Shown: positions 34,337 to 44,580 of the stretch, piece by piece
Layout of the letters: the number at the start of each line of letters is the position of its first letter
Position numbering within the stretch: the stretch's first letter is position 1
Origin: Caldimonas manganoxidans ATCC BAA-369
GTDB lineage: Bacteria; Pseudomonadota; Gammaproteobacteria; Burkholderiales; Burkholderiaceae_C
Direction: 5' to 3'
NCBI RefSeq assembly: GCF_000381125.1
Contig: NZ_KB905934.1
Span: 1 to 64,000, forward strand
DNA length: 64,000 nt
Translations under genes and position numbers: made by a program
Notes under the pieces: generated by a model
What the model saw: only the letters and a program-made list of their open reading frames with translations
Database searches by the model: none
Told to the model about the DNA's origin: nothing

Positions 34337-35428
34337 ATGAAACGCCCCTACAACTTCTCCGCCGGCCCGGCGGCCTTGCCGCAGCCGGTGCTCGAACAGG
34401 CTGCCGCTGACATGCTGGACTGGCATGGCAGCGGCATGAGCGTGATGGAGATGAGCCACCGTGGCCGCGAGTTTGGCGACATCATCGACCGGGCCGAAGC
34501 CGATTTGCGTGAGCTGCTGAACGTGCCGGCGCATTTCAAGGTGCTGTTCATGCAAGGCGGCGGCCTGGCCGAAAACGCCATCGTGCCGCTGAACCTCTCC
34601 CGCGGCGGCGCCGTGGACTTCGTCGTCACCGGCGCCTGGTCGGCCAAGTCGTTCAAGGAAGCGGCTCGCTACTGCCACCCGGCGCTGGCCGCCAGCAATG
34701 AGTCCGACGGCCACACCCGCATACCGCCCCCCGCCTCATGGCAGCTGCGCCGCGATGCGGCTTATGTGCACATCTGCAGCAACGAAACGATCCACGGCGT
34801 GGAATACCACGAGCTGCCCGACCTGCAAGCCCTGGGCTGCGACGCCCCGCTGGTGATCGACTGCTCTTCGCACATCGCCTCGCGGCCGGTGGACTGGTCA
34901 CGCGTGGGCCTGGCATTTGCCGGCGCGCAAAAGAACATCGGCCCAGCGGGACTGACGCTGGTCATCGTGCGCGAAGACCTGCTCGGCCGCGCCCTGCCCA
35001 CTTGCCCCAGCGCCTTCGATTACCGCGTGGTGGCCGAGCATCGCTCGATGTACAACACGCCGCCCACCTACGCGATCTACATCGCCGGCCTGGTCTTTCA
35101 ATGGATCAAGCGCGAGGGCGGCGTGGCCGAAATGGAGCGCCGTGCCATCGAGCGTGCCAAGCTGGTCTATGACTACATCGACGCCTCGGGCTGGTATGTC
35201 AACAAGGTCGATCCGGCCTGCCGCTCGCGCATGAACCTGCCATTTTTCCTGCCCGACGATCGGCTCAACGAAGCCTTCCTGGCCGGCGCCCGTGAGCGCG
35301 GGCTGCTGCAGCTCAAGGGCCACAAGAGCGTGGGTGGCATGCGCGCCAGCCTGTACAACGCGATGCCCGTGGAGGGCGCGCGCGCCTTGGTGGACTACAT
35401 GCGAGAATTTGCCGCAAGCCATGGCTGA
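34337..35428 (+). CDS. serC: Phosphoserine aminotransferase
   Basis: 363 aa, starting [20 protein letters not shown]. The PLP lysine is in [12 protein letters not shown] (about 196). It converts 3-phosphohydroxypyruvate to phosphoserine and also serves pyridoxine synthesis. It opens the serC-pheA-tyrA-aroA cluster common in Burkholderiales. The end overlaps the pheA start by eight bases. The frame runs upstream to the end of gyrA, but the ATG used has normal length. Confidence 0.96.
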   Translation: MKRPYNFSAGPAALPQPVLEQAAADMLDWHGSGMSVMEMSHRGREFGDIIDRAEADLRELLNVPAHFKVLFMQGGGLAENAIVPLNLSRGGAVDFVVTGAWSAKSFKEAARYCHPALAASNESDGHTRIPPPASWQLRRDAAYVHICSNETIHGVEYHELPDLQALGCDAPLVIDCSSHIASRPVDWSRVGLAFAGAQKNIGPAGLTLVIVREDLLGRALPTCPSAFDYRVVAEHRSMYNTPPTYAIYIAGLVFQWIKREGGVAEMERRAIERAKLVYDYIDASGWYVNKVDPACRSRMNLPFFLPDDRLNEAFLAGARERGLLQLKGHKSVGGMRASLYNAMPVEGARALVDYMREFAASHG

Positions 35429-36521
35429 GACCCCAACCCCCGACGAGCTGCTGGCGCTGCGCAACCAGATCGACGCCGTCGATCGCGAGCTGCTGGCCCT
35501 GCTCAACCGCCGCGCCGGCCTGGCCCAGGCGGTGGGCGAACTCAAGAAAAAAGAAGGCTCGGTGGTATTTCGCCCCGAGCGCGAGGCCCAGGTCATCGAT
35601 GGCCTGAAGGCCATCAATCCCGGCCCGCTGAAATCCGAATCGGTCGCCCCGATTTGGCGTGAAATCATGTCGGCCTGTCGTGCGCTGGAGACGCCCACCC
35701 GGGTGGCGTACCTCGGCCCGGCAGGCACCTTCAGCGAGTTGGCCGCTCTGGGCTACTTTGGCTCGTCGATCCAACGCGTGCCCTGCGCCAGCATCGACGA
35801 AGTGTTCCGCACCACGACGGCAGGGGCTGCCGACTTCGGTGTGGTGCCCGTCGAAAACTCCACCGAAGGCGTGGTGGCCCGTTCGCTCGACTTGTTCCTG
35901 ACCACGCCGCTGTTCATCATCGGCGAAACCAGCCTGTTCGTGCGCCACAACCTGTTGCGCAAGGACAATTCGCTCGAAGGCATCGAAGCCGTGTGCGCCC
36001 ATCCGCAGGCGCTGGCCCAATGCCATTTGTGGCTGAGCAACCATCTGCCCCATGTCGAACGTCGGCCCGTGGCCAGCAATGCCGAGGGCGCCCGCCTGGC
36101 CAGCGAGAATCCGCGCCTGGCCGCAATCGCCAGCGAGCGGGCGGCCAGCGAATACGGGTTGCATGTGGTCGCTCCGGCCATTCAAGACGATCCGCACAAC
36201 CGCACGCGGTTTGCCATCGTCACCCACCCCGACCGCCACCCCCAGCCCAAGGCCTCGGGCCACGATTGCACCAGCTTGGTGGTGTCGGTGCTCAACCGCC
36301 CCGGCGCCGTGCACGACATGCTCGTGCCACTCAAGCAGTACGGCGTGTCGATGACGCGCTTCGAGTCCCGGCCGGCGCGCTCGGGCCAGTGGGAGTATTA
36401 CTTCTACATCGACATCCAAGGCCACCCAGACCAGCCCCACGTGGCCCAAGCGCTGAAAGAGCTGCGCGACGCCTGCGCCTTCTTCAAGCTGTTGGGCACC
36501 TACCCGATCGACGTGCACTGA
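35421..36521 (+). CDS. pheA: Bifunctional chorismate mutase / prephenate dehydratase
   Basis: 366 aa, starting [20 protein letters not shown]. The N-terminal chorismate mutase (residues 1-90) is helical with [20 protein letters not shown]. The dehydratase follows with [16 protein letters not shown] and the TRFAIV motif in NRTRFAIV. The C-terminal ACT domain has MTRFESRP, the phenylalanine-binding site. It makes phenylpyruvate and is feedback-inhibited by Phe. It is co-transcribed with serC. Confidence 0.95.
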   Translation: MAETPTPDELLALRNQIDAVDRELLALLNRRAGLAQAVGELKKKEGSVVFRPEREAQVIDGLKAINPGPLKSESVAPIWREIMSACRALETPTRVAYLGPAGTFSELAALGYFGSSIQRVPCASIDEVFRTTTAGAADFGVVPVENSTEGVVARSLDLFLTTPLFIIGETSLFVRHNLLRKDNSLEGIEAVCAHPQALAQCHLWLSNHLPHVERRPVASNAEGARLASENPRLAAIASERAASEYGLHVVAPAIQDDPHNRTRFAIVTHPDRHPQPKASGHDCTSLVVSVLNRPGAVHDMLVPLKQYGVSMTRFESRPARSGQWEYYFYIDIQGHPDQPHVAQALKELRDACAFFKLLGTYPIDVH

Positions 36522-36545
36522 CGCCGGCCAGGAGCCTATCGACTC

Positions 36546-37430
36546 ATGTTCAACCAACTCGGTGTGATCGGCTGCGGCTTGATGGGCGGCTCGTTCGCCT
36601 TGGCGCTCAAGCGCGCCGGCCTGGTCAAGCGGGTCATCGGCTATAGCAAATCGCCCTCGACCACCGAAAAAGCGCGCCGTCTGGGGGTGATCGACCTCGC
36701 GGCCGAGTCCGCACTGCTGGCGGTCTCGGGCTCGGACATCGTGCTGATTGCCGTGCCGGTGGCCGCCACGGAAGCCACCTTCAAGGCCATCCGCCACCTG
36801 GTCGAGCCCGGCGTGCTCTTCATGGACGTGGGATCGACCAAGCGCGACGTGGTCGATGCGGCGCGACGCGTGCTGAAAGAACGCGTCGGCGCCTTCGTAC
36901 CCGCGCACCCCATCGCAGGCAAGGAAGTCTCCGGCGTGGAGCATGCCGACGCCCAGCTCTACAGTGGGCGCCAAGTCATTCTCACGCCCCTGAAGCAGAC
37001 CGACGCGGCGCTCATCCAGAAAGCCACCGATGTGTGGTCGGCCATCGGCGCGCAGGTGCTGCGCATGACGCCCGAAAACCATGATGCTGCCTTTGCCGCC
37101 GTCAGCCACCTGCCCCACTTGCTGGCCTTTGCCTACTTCAACGCCGTGCACAAACAGCCCGCCGGGGCCGATTTCCTCTCGTTGGCCGGCCCAGGCTTTC
37201 GCGACTTCACCCGCATTGCCGCCAGCGATCCGGCCGTCTGGCGTGACATCCTGCTGGCCAACCGGGAAGAAGTCCTCAAGCAATCACTGCGCTTCCGGCA
37301 CACCCTGGATGCGCTGGAACACGTGATGAGAACCGGCAATGCGCAGGCCCTGGAAGACTTGATCCGCAGCGCCTCCGAAGCCCGCGCGAGCTGGCAGATG
37401 TCCACCCCCAAGCCCGCGGGCGGGCGCTGA
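36546..37430 (+). CDS. tyrA: Prephenate dehydrogenase
   Basis: 294 aa, starting MFNQLGVIGCGLMGGSFALA. The Rossmann motif GVIGCGLMGGS binds NAD. The segments VGSTKRDVVDAARRV and VPAHPIAGKEVSGVEHAD are the prephenate-binding signature of the TyrA family. There is no chorismate mutase part. It makes 4-hydroxyphenylpyruvate for tyrosine. It starts 24 bases after pheA in the same direction, so it is probably in one operon. Confidence 0.95.
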   Translation: MFNQLGVIGCGLMGGSFALALKRAGLVKRVIGYSKSPSTTEKARRLGVIDLAAESALLAVSGSDIVLIAVPVAATEATFKAIRHLVEPGVLFMDVGSTKRDVVDAARRVLKERVGAFVPAHPIAGKEVSGVEHADAQLYSGRQVILTPLKQTDAALIQKATDVWSAIGAQVLRMTPENHDAAFAAVSHLPHLLAFAYFNAVHKQPAGADFLSLAGPGFRDFTRIAASDPAVWRDILLANREEVLKQSLRFRHTLDALEHVMRTGNAQALEDLIRSASEARASWQMSTPKPAGGR

Positions 37431-37451
37431 GCCCCCCGCTCACATTGGCGC

Positions 37452-39464
37452 ATGTACACCACCGCCTTCCTCGATCTGCCCCCACTGCGCTCGGCCGCCG
37501 GCACCGTGCGGCTGCCTGGGTCCAAAAGCATATCCAACCGCGTGCTGCTGTTGGCCGGCCTGTGCCAGGGCCGCACGCGCGTGTACGACCTGCTCGACTC
37601 CGACGACACGCGGGTAATGTTGGAGGCGCTGCGCCAGTTGGGTTGCGGCATCGAGCGCGAAGCAGACGCACTGGTGATCCACGGCCTGGGCGGCCGCTTG
37701 GCAGTGCATGAGGCCCAACTCTTTCTGGGCAATGCCGGCACCGCGATGCGGCCGCTGGTGGCCACGCTGGCCGTGCTCAGCGGCCTGCAAGGCGGATGCT
37801 TCGAGCTCAGCGGAGTGCCGCGCATGCACGAACGGCCGATCGGCGACCTGGTCGACGCACTGCGCGACCTGGGCTGCCAAATCGACTACCTCGGGCAAGC
37901 AGGCTACCCGCCCCTGCGGCTGACGGGCGGCCACCCTCGCGTCGATGCGCCGATCCGCGTGCGCGGCGATGTCTCCAGTCAGTTCCTCACCGCCTTGTTG
38001 ATGGCCGCACCGCTGCTGTGTGCGCAAGCCCCTGTGCGCATCGAGGTCGTGGGCGAACTCATCTCCAAACCCTACATCGAGATCACGCTGCAGCTGCTGG
38101 CGCGCTTTGGCGTGCAAGTGCAGCGTGAGGGCTGGCGCGCCTTCACCATCGCCCAAGGGGCGACCTATCGGTCCCCTGGCGAGATCCATGTCGAGGCCGA
38201 CGCCTCCTCGGCCTCGTACTTCATCGCGCTGGGCGCGCTGGCGGCCTCTGCGCAGGCGCCCGTGCGCATCGAAGGGGTGGGGGCCCACTCCATCCAAGGC
38301 GACATTCGCTTCATCGACGCCGCACAGGCCATGGGGGCCGTCGTGCAACAGGGCCCGAATTGGCTCGAAGTCCACCGCGGCCGCTGGCCGCTGCGAGCGA
38401 TAGACCTGGACTGCAATCACATCCCGGATGCGGCAATGACCTTGGCCATCATGGCCTTGTATGCCGATGGCCCGTCCACCTTGCGCAACATCGCCAGCTG
38501 GCGCGTGAAGGAAACCGACCGCATTGCCGCCATGGCCACCGAGCTGCGCAAGCTTGGCGCCGAGGTGATCGAGGCCGCCGACAGCCTCACGGTGTACCCG
38601 CTGCGCCAAGTGCGTGCCGCGGCGATCCACACCTATGACGACCACCGGGTGGCCATGTGCTTTTCGCTGGCGGCCTTCCATGGTCTGATCGATGGCCTGT
38701 CGGCGCCGCAGCCCTTGCGCATCCTGGAGCCGCGCTGTGTGGCCAAGACCTTCCCCGATTACTTCGAAACTCTGTTCAGCGTGGCCCGCGCCGAGGTGGC
38801 CGACATCCCCGTGCTGACGATCGATGGCCCGACCGCCTCGGGCAAGGGCACTTTGGCCGCCGAAGTGGCCAAAGCCCTGGGGTATCACCTGCTCGACTCG
38901 GGCGCGCTGTACCGAGCCGCGGCCTTGGCGGCCCAGGAAGCCGGCCTGGACGCGCAAGACGAAGCCGCGCTGGCCGCCTTGGCCGCCCAGTTGCCGCTGC
39001 GCTTCGAGCCGGGCCGCATCTGGCTGGGGGACCGTGACGTGAGCGAGGCCGTGCGCCGCGAAGACATCGGGGCCCTGGCCTCGCAGATCTCGGCCCATGC
39101 GGCCGTGCGCGACGCCCTGCGCCAGCGCCAACTCGAGTTTCGCCGTCTGCCGGGCCTGGTGGCCGACGGCCGCGACATGGGCACCGTGATTTTCCCGGAT
39201 GCCACCTTGAAGGTCTTCCTCACCGCCAGCGCCGAAACACGCGCCCAGCGACGGCATAAGCAATTGATTTCCAAGGGAATTTCTGCTAACCTTGATACCC
39301 TTTTGCAGGCCTTGAAGGCGCGCGATGCGCGAGACCAGAGTCGCCGCACAGCGCCATTGAGGCCTGCACAAGATGCGCAGTTGCTCGACAACTCAGCACT
39401 TTCCATCGAGGCTTCGGTGCAGCAGGTGTTGGTGTGGTGGGCACAGCGCCGGCCGTTTAAGTGA
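37452..39464 (+). CDS. aroA-cmk: EPSP synthase - CMP kinase fusion
   Basis: 670 aa. Residues 1 to about 445 are EPSP synthase: [33 protein letters not shown], then [17 protein letters not shown] near the end. After the short linker VARAEVAD comes CMP kinase: [20 protein letters not shown], with Walker A at about 457, and the usual [19 protein letters not shown]. The frame is open through the join, so this is one chain, known in Burkholderiales. It joins the shikimate step and nucleotide kinase activity. Confidence 0.95.
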   Translation: MYTTAFLDLPPLRSAAGTVRLPGSKSISNRVLLLAGLCQGRTRVYDLLDSDDTRVMLEALRQLGCGIEREADALVIHGLGGRLAVHEAQLFLGNAGTAMRPLVATLAVLSGLQGGCFELSGVPRMHERPIGDLVDALRDLGCQIDYLGQAGYPPLRLTGGHPRVDAPIRVRGDVSSQFLTALLMAAPLLCAQAPVRIEVVGELISKPYIEITLQLLARFGVQVQREGWRAFTIAQGATYRSPGEIHVEADASSASYFIALGALAASAQAPVRIEGVGAHSIQGDIRFIDAAQAMGAVVQQGPNWLEVHRGRWPLRAIDLDCNHIPDAAMTLAIMALYADGPSTLRNIASWRVKETDRIAAMATELRKLGAEVIEAADSLTVYPLRQVRAAAIHTYDDHRVAMCFSLAAFHGLIDGLSAPQPLRILEPRCVAKTFPDYFETLFSVARAEVADIPVLTIDGPTASGKGTLAAEVAKALGYHLLDSGALYRAAALAAQEAGLDAQDEAALAALAAQLPLRFEPGRIWLGDRDVSEAVRREDIGALASQISAHAAVRDALRQRQLEFRRLPGLVADGRDMGTVIFPDATLKVFLTASAETRAQRRHKQLISKGISANLDTLLQALKARDARDQSRRTAPLRPAQDAQLLDNSALSIEASVQQVLVWWAQRRPFK

Positions 39465-39504
39465 ACGGCCAAAAACCCTGACCGGTCCTGCGAGCCGGCC
39501 AGGG
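39451..39504 (+). terminator. Two hairpins after the cmk end, before rpsA
   Basis: A stem GGCCGTT/AACGGCC (39451-39470) with a run of five A after it includes the cmk stop region. A second stem CCCTGACCGG with CCGGCCAGGG (39476-39504) follows. They may form a leader that regulates rpsA. The 164-bp gap between cmk and rpsA otherwise shows nothing. Confidence 0.4.
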
Positions 39505-39628
39505 TGGTGGGCCCGGTTTTCTCCCTCCTGTGCCGTGCAGGCACGCTGGAAGGCCGGATTCGTCAACCCAACCCGCGGTCGTCCCGGCCGCGCTTTGCCG
39601 GTCGCAGGTCGGCACCAGGAATCTTTTC

Positions 39629-41350
39629 ATGTCTGAAACCGCTGCTGCCGCCTCTCAAGGCCAGGAATCCTTCGCCGCTCTGTTCGAAGAGTCTCTCAAG
39701 CGCTCGGAAATGCGCGCTGGCGAAGTGATCACCGCCGAAGTCGTTCGTATCGACTACAACTTCGTCGTCGTGAACGCCGGGCTCAAGTCCGAGGCTTACA
39801 TCCCCATCGAGGAATTCAAGAACGACCAAGGCGAACTCGAAGTCCAAGTCGGCGACTTCGTGGCAGTGGCCATCGACGCCGTCGAAAACGGCTATGGCGA
39901 CACCATTCTGTCGCGCGACAAGGCCAAGCGTCTGGCCTCTTGGCTGCAGCTGGAGCGCGCCCTCGAGTCGGGCGACTTCGTCACGGGCACCGTCTCCGGC
40001 AAGGTCAAGGGCGGCCTGACCGTGCTGGTCAACGGCATCCGCGCCTTCCTGCCGGGCTCCCTGATCGACACCCGTCCGGTCAAGGACATGAGCCCGTACG
40101 AGGGCAAGACGATGGAGTTCAAGGTCATCAAGCTCGACCGCAAGCGCAACAACGTGGTGCTCAGCCGCCGCGCGGTCATCGAGGCGTCGATGGGCGAAGA
40201 ACGCGCCAAGCTGCTCGAGACCTTGCACGAAGGCGCCATCGTCGATGGCGTGGTCAAGAACATCACCGAGTACGGCGCTTTCGTCGACCTGGGCGGCATC
40301 GACGGTCTGCTGCACATCACCGACATGGCCTGGCGTCGTGTGCGCCATCCTTCCGAAGTGGTCAGTGTCGGCCAAGAAGTGCGCGCCAAGGTGCTGAAGT
40401 TCGACGCCGAGAAGAACCGTGTCTCGCTGGGCCTGAAGCAATTGGGCGACGATCCCTGGGTGGGCGTGGCGCGCCGCTACCCGGCTGGCACCCGCCTGTT
40501 CGGCAAGATCACCAACATCGCCGACTACGGCGCCTTCGTCGAGATCGAGCCGGGCATCGAAGGCCTGGTGCACGTCTCCGAAATGGATTGGACCAACAAG
40601 AACGTCGCCCCCAGCAAGATCGTCGCGCTGGGCGACGAAGTCGAGGTCATGGTCCTGGAGATCGACGAGGACAAGCGTCGCATCTCCTTGGGCATGAAGC
40701 AGTGCAAGCCCAATCCCTGGGAAGAGTTTGCTCAGAATTACAAGCGTGGCGACAAGGTCAAGGGGCCTGTCAAGTCGATCACCGACTTTGGTGTCTTCAT
40801 CGGCCTGGCCTCCGGCATCGATGGGCTGGTGCATCTGTCCGACCTGTCGTGGAACGAGCCGGGCGAAACCGCCGTGCGCAACTACAAGAAAGGCCAGGAA
40901 GTCGAAGCCGTCGTGCTGGCCATCGACGTGGAGCGCGAGCGCATTTCGCTGGGCATCAAGCAACTCGATGCCGATCCGTTCAGCAACTACACCGCAGTGC
41001 ATGACCGTGGTGCGACCGTCACCGGCACGGTCAAGAGCGTGGACGCCCGCGGCGCCGAGATCCAGCTCGCCGACGATGTGGTGGGTTACCTGCGGGCCTC
41101 GGAAATTTCCCGCGACCGTGTGGAAGACGCCCGCAACGTGTTGAAGGAAGGCGACGAAGTCACCGCGCTCATCATCAATGTCGACCGCAAGGCCCGCAGC
41201 ATCCAGCTGTCGATCAAGGCCAAGGACAGCGCCGAGCAGCAAGAAGCGCTGCAGCGCCTGTCGGCCGAGAGCGCCGGCAATGCCGGCACGACCAGCCTGG
41301 GCGCCCTGCTCAAGGCCAAGCTCGACACCCAAAACAGCAACAACGGCTGA
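39629..41350 (+). CDS. rpsA: 30S ribosomal protein S1
   Basis: 573 aa, starting [20 protein letters not shown]. Six S1 repeats are visible, each with the phrase seen in [39 protein letters not shown] and [20 protein letters not shown]. It binds mRNA on the small subunit. A longer in-frame start upstream would lie in the leader. Length is as for E. coli S1 with a short tail. Confidence 0.97.
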   Translation: MSETAAAASQGQESFAALFEESLKRSEMRAGEVITAEVVRIDYNFVVVNAGLKSEAYIPIEEFKNDQGELEVQVGDFVAVAIDAVENGYGDTILSRDKAKRLASWLQLERALESGDFVTGTVSGKVKGGLTVLVNGIRAFLPGSLIDTRPVKDMSPYEGKTMEFKVIKLDRKRNNVVLSRRAVIEASMGEERAKLLETLHEGAIVDGVVKNITEYGAFVDLGGIDGLLHITDMAWRRVRHPSEVVSVGQEVRAKVLKFDAEKNRVSLGLKQLGDDPWVGVARRYPAGTRLFGKITNIADYGAFVEIEPGIEGLVHVSEMDWTNKNVAPSKIVALGDEVEVMVLEIDEDKRRISLGMKQCKPNPWEEFAQNYKRGDKVKGPVKSITDFGVFIGLASGIDGLVHLSDLSWNEPGETAVRNYKKGQEVEAVVLAIDVERERISLGIKQLDADPFSNYTAVHDRGATVTGTVKSVDARGAEIQLADDVVGYLRASEISRDRVEDARNVLKEGDEVTALIINVDRKARSIQLSIKAKDSAEQQEALQRLSAESAGNAGTTSLGALLKAKLDTQNSNNG

Positions 41351-41360
41351 TGCCAAGGTC

Positions 41361-41409
41361 GGCGTCCTGGCGGGCCCGCCAGGACGCCGCACGCAACCCC
41401 GCGGGGTTG
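41361..41409. repeat. Two perfect palindromes between rpsA and ihfB
   Basis: A 28-bp perfect palindrome (41361-41388) has arms GGCGTCCTGGCGGG and CCCGCCAGGACGCC with no central spacer. It is followed five bases later by a 16-bp perfect palindrome, CAACCCCGCGGGGTTG (41394-41409). No T tract follows. They may form RNA hairpins that end or protect the rpsA message. Confidence 0.85.
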
Positions 41410-41479
41410 TGGTGAGGGGCCGCCGGCATCGCTGCCCTTCATCCCAGCCTCGAGCCCGTGCACCCAGGACGAGCGCACC

Positions 41480-41809
41480 ATGACCCGATCCGATCTCGTG
41501 AACCAGTTGGCCGAGCGTTTCAGCCAGCTCACCCATCGCGACACCGAGTTTGCGGTCAAGACCATGCTCGACGCCATGGCCGAGGCCCTGGCACGCGGCC
41601 ACCGCATCGAGATCCGCGGCTTCGGCAGCTTCTCGATCAACCGCCGCCCGCCGCGCATGGGTCGCAACCCGCGCTCGGGCGAGCAGGTGCTGATCCCCGA
41701 AAAACTCGTGCCGCACTTCAAGCCCGGCAAAGCCCTGCGTGAGGCCGTGGACCGCCAGCCGATCGACGCCCCGGATACGCCCACCCCCCAAGAGCCCACG
41801 GCCGTTTGA
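41480..41809 (+). CDS. ihfB: Integration host factor subunit beta
   Basis: 109 aa, starting [20 protein letters not shown]. The DNA-binding arm is [20 protein letters not shown], preceded by [14 protein letters not shown], both IHF-beta marks. IHF bends DNA in recombination and transcription. The rpsA-ihfB order is the usual one in proteobacteria. The last 15 residues are a Pro/Asp-rich tail. Confidence 0.96.
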   Translation: MTRSDLVNQLAERFSQLTHRDTEFAVKTMLDAMAEALARGHRIEIRGFGSFSINRRPPRMGRNPRSGEQVLIPEKLVPHFKPGKALREAVDRQPIDAPDTPTPQEPTAV

Positions 41810-41838
41810 GACCTTGGCGGCGGCCGCTGCGGCGCCGA

Positions 41839-41844
41839 TAGAAT
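41839..41844 (+). promoter_or_regulatory. -10 box of lapA, giving a near-leaderless message
   Basis: TAGAAT is followed by seven bases and then the lapA ATG. If transcription starts at the usual distance, the message has little or no leader. No ribosome site precedes the ATG. The -35 is not clear. Confidence 0.4.
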
Positions 41845-41851
41845 CTGGTCG

Positions 41852-42175
41852 ATGCGAGCCCTGACCTGGCTGTTCCGAGCCTTCCTCTTCTTCGTTCTGT
41901 TCGCCTTCGCGCTCAACAACCAGCACGAGGTGGAACTGAAATGGTTTTTCGGCCACGAGACACGCGCCCCGATGGTGCTCGTCGTGCTTGCGGCCTTCGT
42001 GCTGGGCTGCGTGTTCGGCGTGCTGGCGATGGTGCCGAGTTGGTGGCGCCAGCGCCGGGCAGCGCGGGCCTCGCGTCCGGTGGCTGCCGAGCTGGCCTCA
42101 GCGGCGCCTTCTGCCCACTCGTCGGCCACGGCCGAGAGCCTGCGCCTGACCCATCCGCCGCGCGATGGAATTTGA
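41852..42175 (+). CDS. lapA: LapA-family inner membrane protein (DUF1049)
   Basis: 107 aa, starting MRALTWLFRAFLFFVLFAFA. Two membrane segments lie at about 9-24 and 42-65, the second in VLVVLAAFVLGCVFGVLAMV. The tail is Ala/Ser-rich and cytosolic. LapA works with LapB in control of lipopolysaccharide synthesis. The end overlaps lapB by 11 bases. Confidence 0.85.
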   Translation: MRALTWLFRAFLFFVLFAFALNNQHEVELKWFFGHETRAPMVLVVLAAFVLGCVFGVLAMVPSWWRQRRAARASRPVAAELASAAPSAHSSATAESLRLTHPPRDGI

Positions 42176-43322
42176 CTACCAGTGGTTGCTGCTGGGGCTG
42201 CCCCTGGTCTTTGGCCTGGGTTGGCTGGCCTCTCGTCTGGATCTGCGCCAATGGCGTCGTGAGCAGCAATCTTCACCCAAAGCCTATTTCAAGGGCCTGA
42301 ACCTGCTGCTCAATGAGCAGCAGGACAAGGCCATCGATGCCTTCATCGAGGCCGTCCAGCACGATCCGGACACCACGGACCTGCATTTCGCCTTGGGCAA
42401 TCTCTTCCGTCGCCGGGGGGAATACGAGCGCGCGGTGCGCGTGCACGAACACTTGCTCAGCCGCGCGGACTTGCCGCGTGCCGAGCGCGAGCGCGCCCAA
42501 TACGCCTTGGCCCAGGATTTCATGAAAGCCGGTCTGTTCGATCGGGCCGAGGCAGCCTATCGGGCGCTCGAGAACACCGCCTTCGCCACCGAAGCCCGAC
42601 TGGCGCTGCTGGCGCTGTACGAACGCTCGCGGGACTGGCCCGCCGCCATCGAGACGGCCACCAAGCTCGAGGCCGCCGCCACGGGTTCCTTCGCGCAGCG
42701 CATCGCCCACTACCATTGTGAGCTGGCCCATGAAGCCGATGCGCGCGGAGACAGTGCCGCGGCCGAGCAGGCCCTGGCCCGCGCACGTCAAGCGGCCGCG
42801 CATGCGGCGCGGCCCATCGTGATGCAAGGCGAACGCCTGGCCCGCCAGGGGCGACATGAGGACGCCCTGGCCACCTGGGGGGATCTGATGGCCGTGCAGC
42901 CAGAGCGTTTCGCGCTGGTGGCCCAGGCTTACGCCACCAGCGCCCAGGCCGCCGGCCAAGTACCGCAGGCACTGCGCCGATTGCAGACGCTGTACGACCA
43001 GCAGCCGAGCACGGCCCTGCTGCGCGCGCTGCTGCAACTCGATGCCGATCCGGCGGCACGGCGCCGGCGGCTGGCCGAGCATCTGGAGCGTCAGGCATCG
43101 GTGGGCGCCGCGGCCGGACTGGTGGAGGAATGCCTGCACCGACAAGACGTCTTGAGCCCGCAGGAGCTGCAGTCGATGCACAAAGTGCTGGCCGCCACCG
43201 CCCGTCCGCTGCAACGCTACCGCTGCGCCGCGTGTGGCTTCGAGGCCCAGCACTACTTCTGGCAATGCCCCGGCTGCCACAGCTGGGACAGCTACCCGCC
43301 GCGCCATCTCGATGAACTATGA
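42165..43322 (+). CDS. lapB: LapB lipopolysaccharide assembly protein (TPR)
   Basis: 385 aa, starting MEFDYQWLLLGLPLVFGLGW, an N-terminal membrane anchor. TPR repeats fill the middle (AIDAFIEAVQHDPDTTDLHF, then YERAVRVHEHLLSRADLPRA). The C-terminal rubredoxin-like knuckle has RCAACGF and CPGCHSW. LapB guides FtsH to degrade LpxC, balancing LPS synthesis. The end overlaps the next gene by four bases. Confidence 0.93.
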   Translation: MEFDYQWLLLGLPLVFGLGWLASRLDLRQWRREQQSSPKAYFKGLNLLLNEQQDKAIDAFIEAVQHDPDTTDLHFALGNLFRRRGEYERAVRVHEHLLSRADLPRAERERAQYALAQDFMKAGLFDRAEAAYRALENTAFATEARLALLALYERSRDWPAAIETATKLEAAATGSFAQRIAHYHCELAHEADARGDSAAAEQALARARQAAAHAARPIVMQGERLARQGRHEDALATWGDLMAVQPERFALVAQAYATSAQAAGQVPQALRRLQTLYDQQPSTALLRALLQLDADPAARRRRLAEHLERQASVGAAAGLVEECLHRQDVLSPQELQSMHKVLAATARPLQRYRCAACGFEAQHYFWQCPGCHSWDSYPPRHLDEL

Positions 43323-44077
43323 CTGAACCCGCTCGCCCCAGCCCGCGCGACTCGGACCGCGTGATCCTGTGCATGAAGTGGGGCACGAAGTACGGTCCTG
43401 AGTACGTCAACCGGCTCTATGGGATGGTGCGCCGTCACCTGAGCGGGGATTTCCGCTTCGTCTGCCTCACCGACGACCCGCAGGGGCTGCGGGCCGAGGT
43501 GGAATGTCACCCCATCCCGGAGCTGGCGCTGCCCGCAGGCATTCCCGAGCGCGGCTGGAAAAAGCTCACCACCTTCGAGCCGGACCTGTACGGGCTGAGG
43601 GGCACGGCCCTGTTCCTGGATGTCGATGTGGTGATCGTCGGTTCGCTCGATGCCTTCTTCGAGCACCCCGGCGAGTTCCTGATCATTCACGACTGGAAGC
43701 GCCCTTGGCGCATCACGGGCAACTCTTCGGTGTACCGTTTCCGGCTGGGCCAACTGGGAGGGGTGCTGTCTCACTTCCGCGCCCATCAGGCCGACATCCG
43801 CCGCCGCTACCGCAATGAACAGGCCTATCTCTCGGCCTATCTGCACGAGCGCGGCCTGTTGGCCTATTGGCCGCGCCAGTGGTGCGCGAGCTACAAGTAC
43901 CATTGCCTGCCCCGCTGGCCCAGCAACTATTGGCGCCAGCCGCAAGCGCCCGCCGATGCGCGGGTCTTGGTGTTCCACGGCACGATCAACCCGCCTGACG
44001 CGATCGTCGGCACCCCGTGGCGCTGGCGCCGCTATGCCCGCCCCGCGCCCTGGGTGGCCGAGCATTGGCGGGAGTGA
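43319..44077 (+). CDS. Glycosyltransferase-like protein
   Basis: 252 aa. It has WGTKYGPEYVNRLYGMVRRH early and ALFLDVDVVIVGSLDAFFEH with a DVDVV motif resembling the DXD of nucleotide-sugar transferases. Trp-rich segments follow (RPWRITGNSSVY, then WCASYKYHCLPRWP). It is coupled to lapB by a four-base overlap, so a role in LPS or surface sugar synthesis is likely. No signal peptide is seen. The exact family is not certain. Confidence 0.65.
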   Translation: MTEPARPSPRDSDRVILCMKWGTKYGPEYVNRLYGMVRRHLSGDFRFVCLTDDPQGLRAEVECHPIPELALPAGIPERGWKKLTTFEPDLYGLRGTALFLDVDVVIVGSLDAFFEHPGEFLIIHDWKRPWRITGNSSVYRFRLGQLGGVLSHFRAHQADIRRRYRNEQAYLSAYLHERGLLAYWPRQWCASYKYHCLPRWPSNYWRQPQAPADARVLVFHGTINPPDAIVGTPWRWRRYARPAPWVAEHWRE

Positions 44078-44227
44078 ACCGCCCTGCCCCCGCGGCGCGA
44101 CGCGCACCAGAGACTCGCTGCGCCTGGCGCCCCCCCTTTTCGCGGGAAGACGCCAAGGTCTTCCCTCCTTAGACTTTGCCCCGTACGCGCCGGCACGGAC
44201 CGGCGGCGACCGCTTCGGGAGGATGTC

Positions 44228-44560
44228 ATGCGCACTGGCTGGACTGGCGCGCTGATGGCGCTTTGCTTGACCCTGCTTTCCCCTGGCGCCCATGCCGTGG
44301 GCGACGTCAATCGGCTCGATGCCACCGGCTTGCAGTCGGTCAAGGGCATCGGCCCGAAGTTGGCCGAGCGCATCGTCACGGAACGGCGCCGCTCGCCGTT
44401 TCGCGATTGGGACGACTTCATCGATCGCATGCCCGGCGTGGGCGAGCGCAAGGCACGTCAGTGGTCGGCCCAAGGACTGACAGTCAATGGCGTGAGCCTG
44501 GCACAGCATCAGGCCCTTGGGCGCCGGCTGGACCCGCCAGCTCGGGCCGCCGCGCGTTGA
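44228..44560 (+). CDS. ComEA-like helix-hairpin-helix protein, exported
   Basis: 110 aa, starting MRTGWTGALMALCLTLLSPG, a signal peptide cut near HAVGD. The mature part has two helix-hairpin-helix motifs: LDATGLQSVKGIGPKLAERI and DFIDRMPGVGERKARQW. Such proteins bind double-stranded DNA, and ComEA takes part in DNA uptake. Full competence function is not shown here. The 150-bp region before it holds nothing recognisable. Confidence 0.75.
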   Translation: MRTGWTGALMALCLTLLSPGAHAVGDVNRLDATGLQSVKGIGPKLAERIVTERRRSPFRDWDDFIDRMPGVGERKARQWSAQGLTVNGVSLAQHQALGRRLDPPARAAAR

Positions 44561-44580
44561 TCTGCCCCCGACGGCCGGGT

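Noticed and set aside
39563-41956. 797-codon minus-strand frame opposite rpsA
   Set aside because: Shadow of S1; no family features.
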